From Polyangia bacterium (GTDB lineage Bacteria > Myxococcota_A > Polyangia > Nannocystales > Nannocystaceae), in assembly GCA_030424595.1 (NCBI GenBank), contig JAUHWG010000002.1, positions 62,001 to 126,000 on the forward strand: 64,000 nt of DNA, in the 5' to 3' direction. The translations under genes were made by a program, and so were the position numbers. Positions 63,256-64,000 of the stretch are shown in pieces. How positions within the stretch are numbered: position 1 is the stretch's first letter; each line of letters starts with the position of its first letter. The notes under the pieces are model-generated. The model was not told the origin of the DNA, ran no database searches, and worked only from the letters and a program-made list of their open reading frames with translations.

Positions 63256-64000
63256 TCAGTCGACCACGCCGTGGAGAAACCAGCGTCGCCGTGGCCGGTC
63301 GTAGAAGAGCCAGAGGAGCTCATCGCCGGTGGTCTCGGCGTAGTAGTAGTCGCGCTCGACAGGTCGCACCCACCAGCCGCCGCTGATCCGATGGGGACCG
63401 TGGAGGCGACGGATAGCCCCGCAGGTCGGCGGCATGACACCGGCGAGCGAGGGCAAACATCTGGGCTCATCGGCCTCCTGGAAGCGCTCCTCGCTGGGCG
63501 AGGCGGCGAGCGGGATCGGCCGGCGAAGGAGACGACGGACCAGGCAGGATGAGGCGCCCGAGAGGTTCGCCGCGAGCTCCTTGGTCCGCGGCTGACGGAC
63601 CGAGTCGGTCGGCTCCCAGACGAAGCTGGCCTCCGGGAGGTGGGCCTCCCGGAGGCTCGCGCGGGTCACCGAAGCCTCACCGTAGGCCGCTCGGATCCTG
63701 TCGAGCGCTCGCTCGGCGAGCCGAGGATCCCGACGCTCGCGCTCGGCCAAGAGATCGATCTGCGGCCGAGAGGGGCGCGTCCCCTCGAGGGTCAGCCCGA
63801 GCTCGACGACGGCAGCGGGCAAGGGGAGGGCGGAGAGGCGGAGGCGGAGAAGATCGACGATCTGGAGGAGATCGGTGGTCGGGGTCGCGATCTCGACCCG
63901 AAGGTCGATCGCCTCGGCATCGCCGAGATCGAGGTGAAGGAGCAGGGCGCGGGCTCGCTCCCCGGCCTCGTCGAGACGAGCGAGGAGCTGGGGCAGGGCG
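63256..64000 (-). CDS. imuB: ImuB-like Y-family polymerase protein, C-terminal part
   Basis: The gene continues past the right edge; about 247 residues of the C-terminus are visible. The region ends with the ImuB signature GPHRISGGWWVRPVERDYYYAETTGDELLWLFYD followed by RRRWFLHGVVD. The upstream part (RVEIATPTTDLLQIVDLLRLRLSAL) fits the little-finger region of Y-family polymerases. ImuB is a catalytically inactive Y-family protein that recruits DnaE2 to the sliding clamp in the SOS mutasome. dnaE2 follows by 12 bp. The start and any LexA box lie outside the window. Confidence 0.9.
   Translation of the reverse strand, partial: ALPQLLARLDEAGERARALLLHLDLGDAEAIDLRVEIATPTTDLLQIVDLLRLRLSALPLPAAVVELGLTLEGTRPSRPQIDLLAERERRDPRLAERALDRIRAAYGEASVTRASLREAHLPEASFVWEPTDSVRQPRTKELAANLSGASSCLVRRLLRRPIPLAASPSEERFQEADEPRCLPSLAGVMPPTCGAIRRLHGPHRISGGWWVRPVERDYYYAETTGDELLWLFYDRPRRRWFLHGVVD

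Overview
The window is a GC-rich, tightly packed bacterial chromosome segment that reads as Myxococcota, probably close to the Nannocystaceae (inference). The signs are many lipoproteins with a cysteine lipobox, Ser/Asp/Thr-rich linkers, a VWA lipoprotein, FHA proteins beside a PP2C phosphatase, a pseudokinase, a GldA/GldF-GldG/DUF4340 locus and an ImuB-DnaE2 mutasome. No rRNA, tRNA, CRISPR array, prophage or intact insertion sequence was seen. About 54 genes are supported. Two small ones (2197-2367 and 25350-25520) are easily missed, and many starts are GTG or TTG.

Layout. 1-2 kb: two tandem Skp/OmpH periplasmic chaperones (the first cut by the window edge), FabZ and a lipoprotein. 2.5-9.8 kb: an FHA-AAA+ regulator, then folP-cdaA-cdaR-like-glmM-nnr, the conserved c-di-AMP/cell-wall precursor order with folP coupled in front. 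10-17.1 kb: a TPR lipoprotein, ABC ATPase, fused permease-GldG protein, DUF4340 protein and NADAR protein, almost all joined by stop/start overlaps. 17.1-21.3 kb: lipoproteins, an extracellular solute-binding protein and an outer-membrane barrel. 21.3-25.6 kb: yicC-gmk-rel/spoT plus a small basic protein and a strong terminator. The Rel/SpoT protein keeps its hydrolase residues but has a degenerate synthetase. 25.8-31 kb: a pseudokinase with RGWTM repeats and a tail anchor, thymidylate kinase, and a TolA-like single-pass protein. 31-34.6 kb: a HEAT-like lipoprotein, a PilZ protein, a 9-3-9 palindrome and era. 34.6-41.1 kb: der, a VWA lipoprotein, an outer-membrane barrel, a YfgM-like TPR protein and a BamB-like lipoprotein, i.e. 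an interrupted yfgM-bamB-der neighbourhood. 41.3-50.6 kb: exported proteins, an orphan CcmH-like protein, an FHA protein fused to a CpaF-like ATPase domain that has lost its P-loop, a SUKH-like/TPR protein, and an exported zinc-phospholipase-like protein. 50.7-57.8 kb: zinc-ribbon/FHA protein, PP2C phosphatase, sugar-nucleotide epimerase, RlmKL and two convergent TerB-like proteins. 57.9-64 kb: a choice-of-anchor-L lipoprotein, a HAD hydrolase, dnaE2 and the 3' part of imuB.

The functional themes are envelope biogenesis (Skp, FabZ, GlmM, BamB/YfgM, barrels, lipoproteins), nucleotide second messengers (CdaA, Rel/SpoT, PilZ) and phospho-Thr signalling (three FHA proteins, PP2C, pseudokinase). 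Several members of the signalling group have lost catalytic motifs: the pseudokinase, the CpaF-like domain, the Rel synthetase and the GAFTGA loop of the AAA+ regulator. Together with a repeat family found in at least four intergenic gaps, these are the most unusual features.
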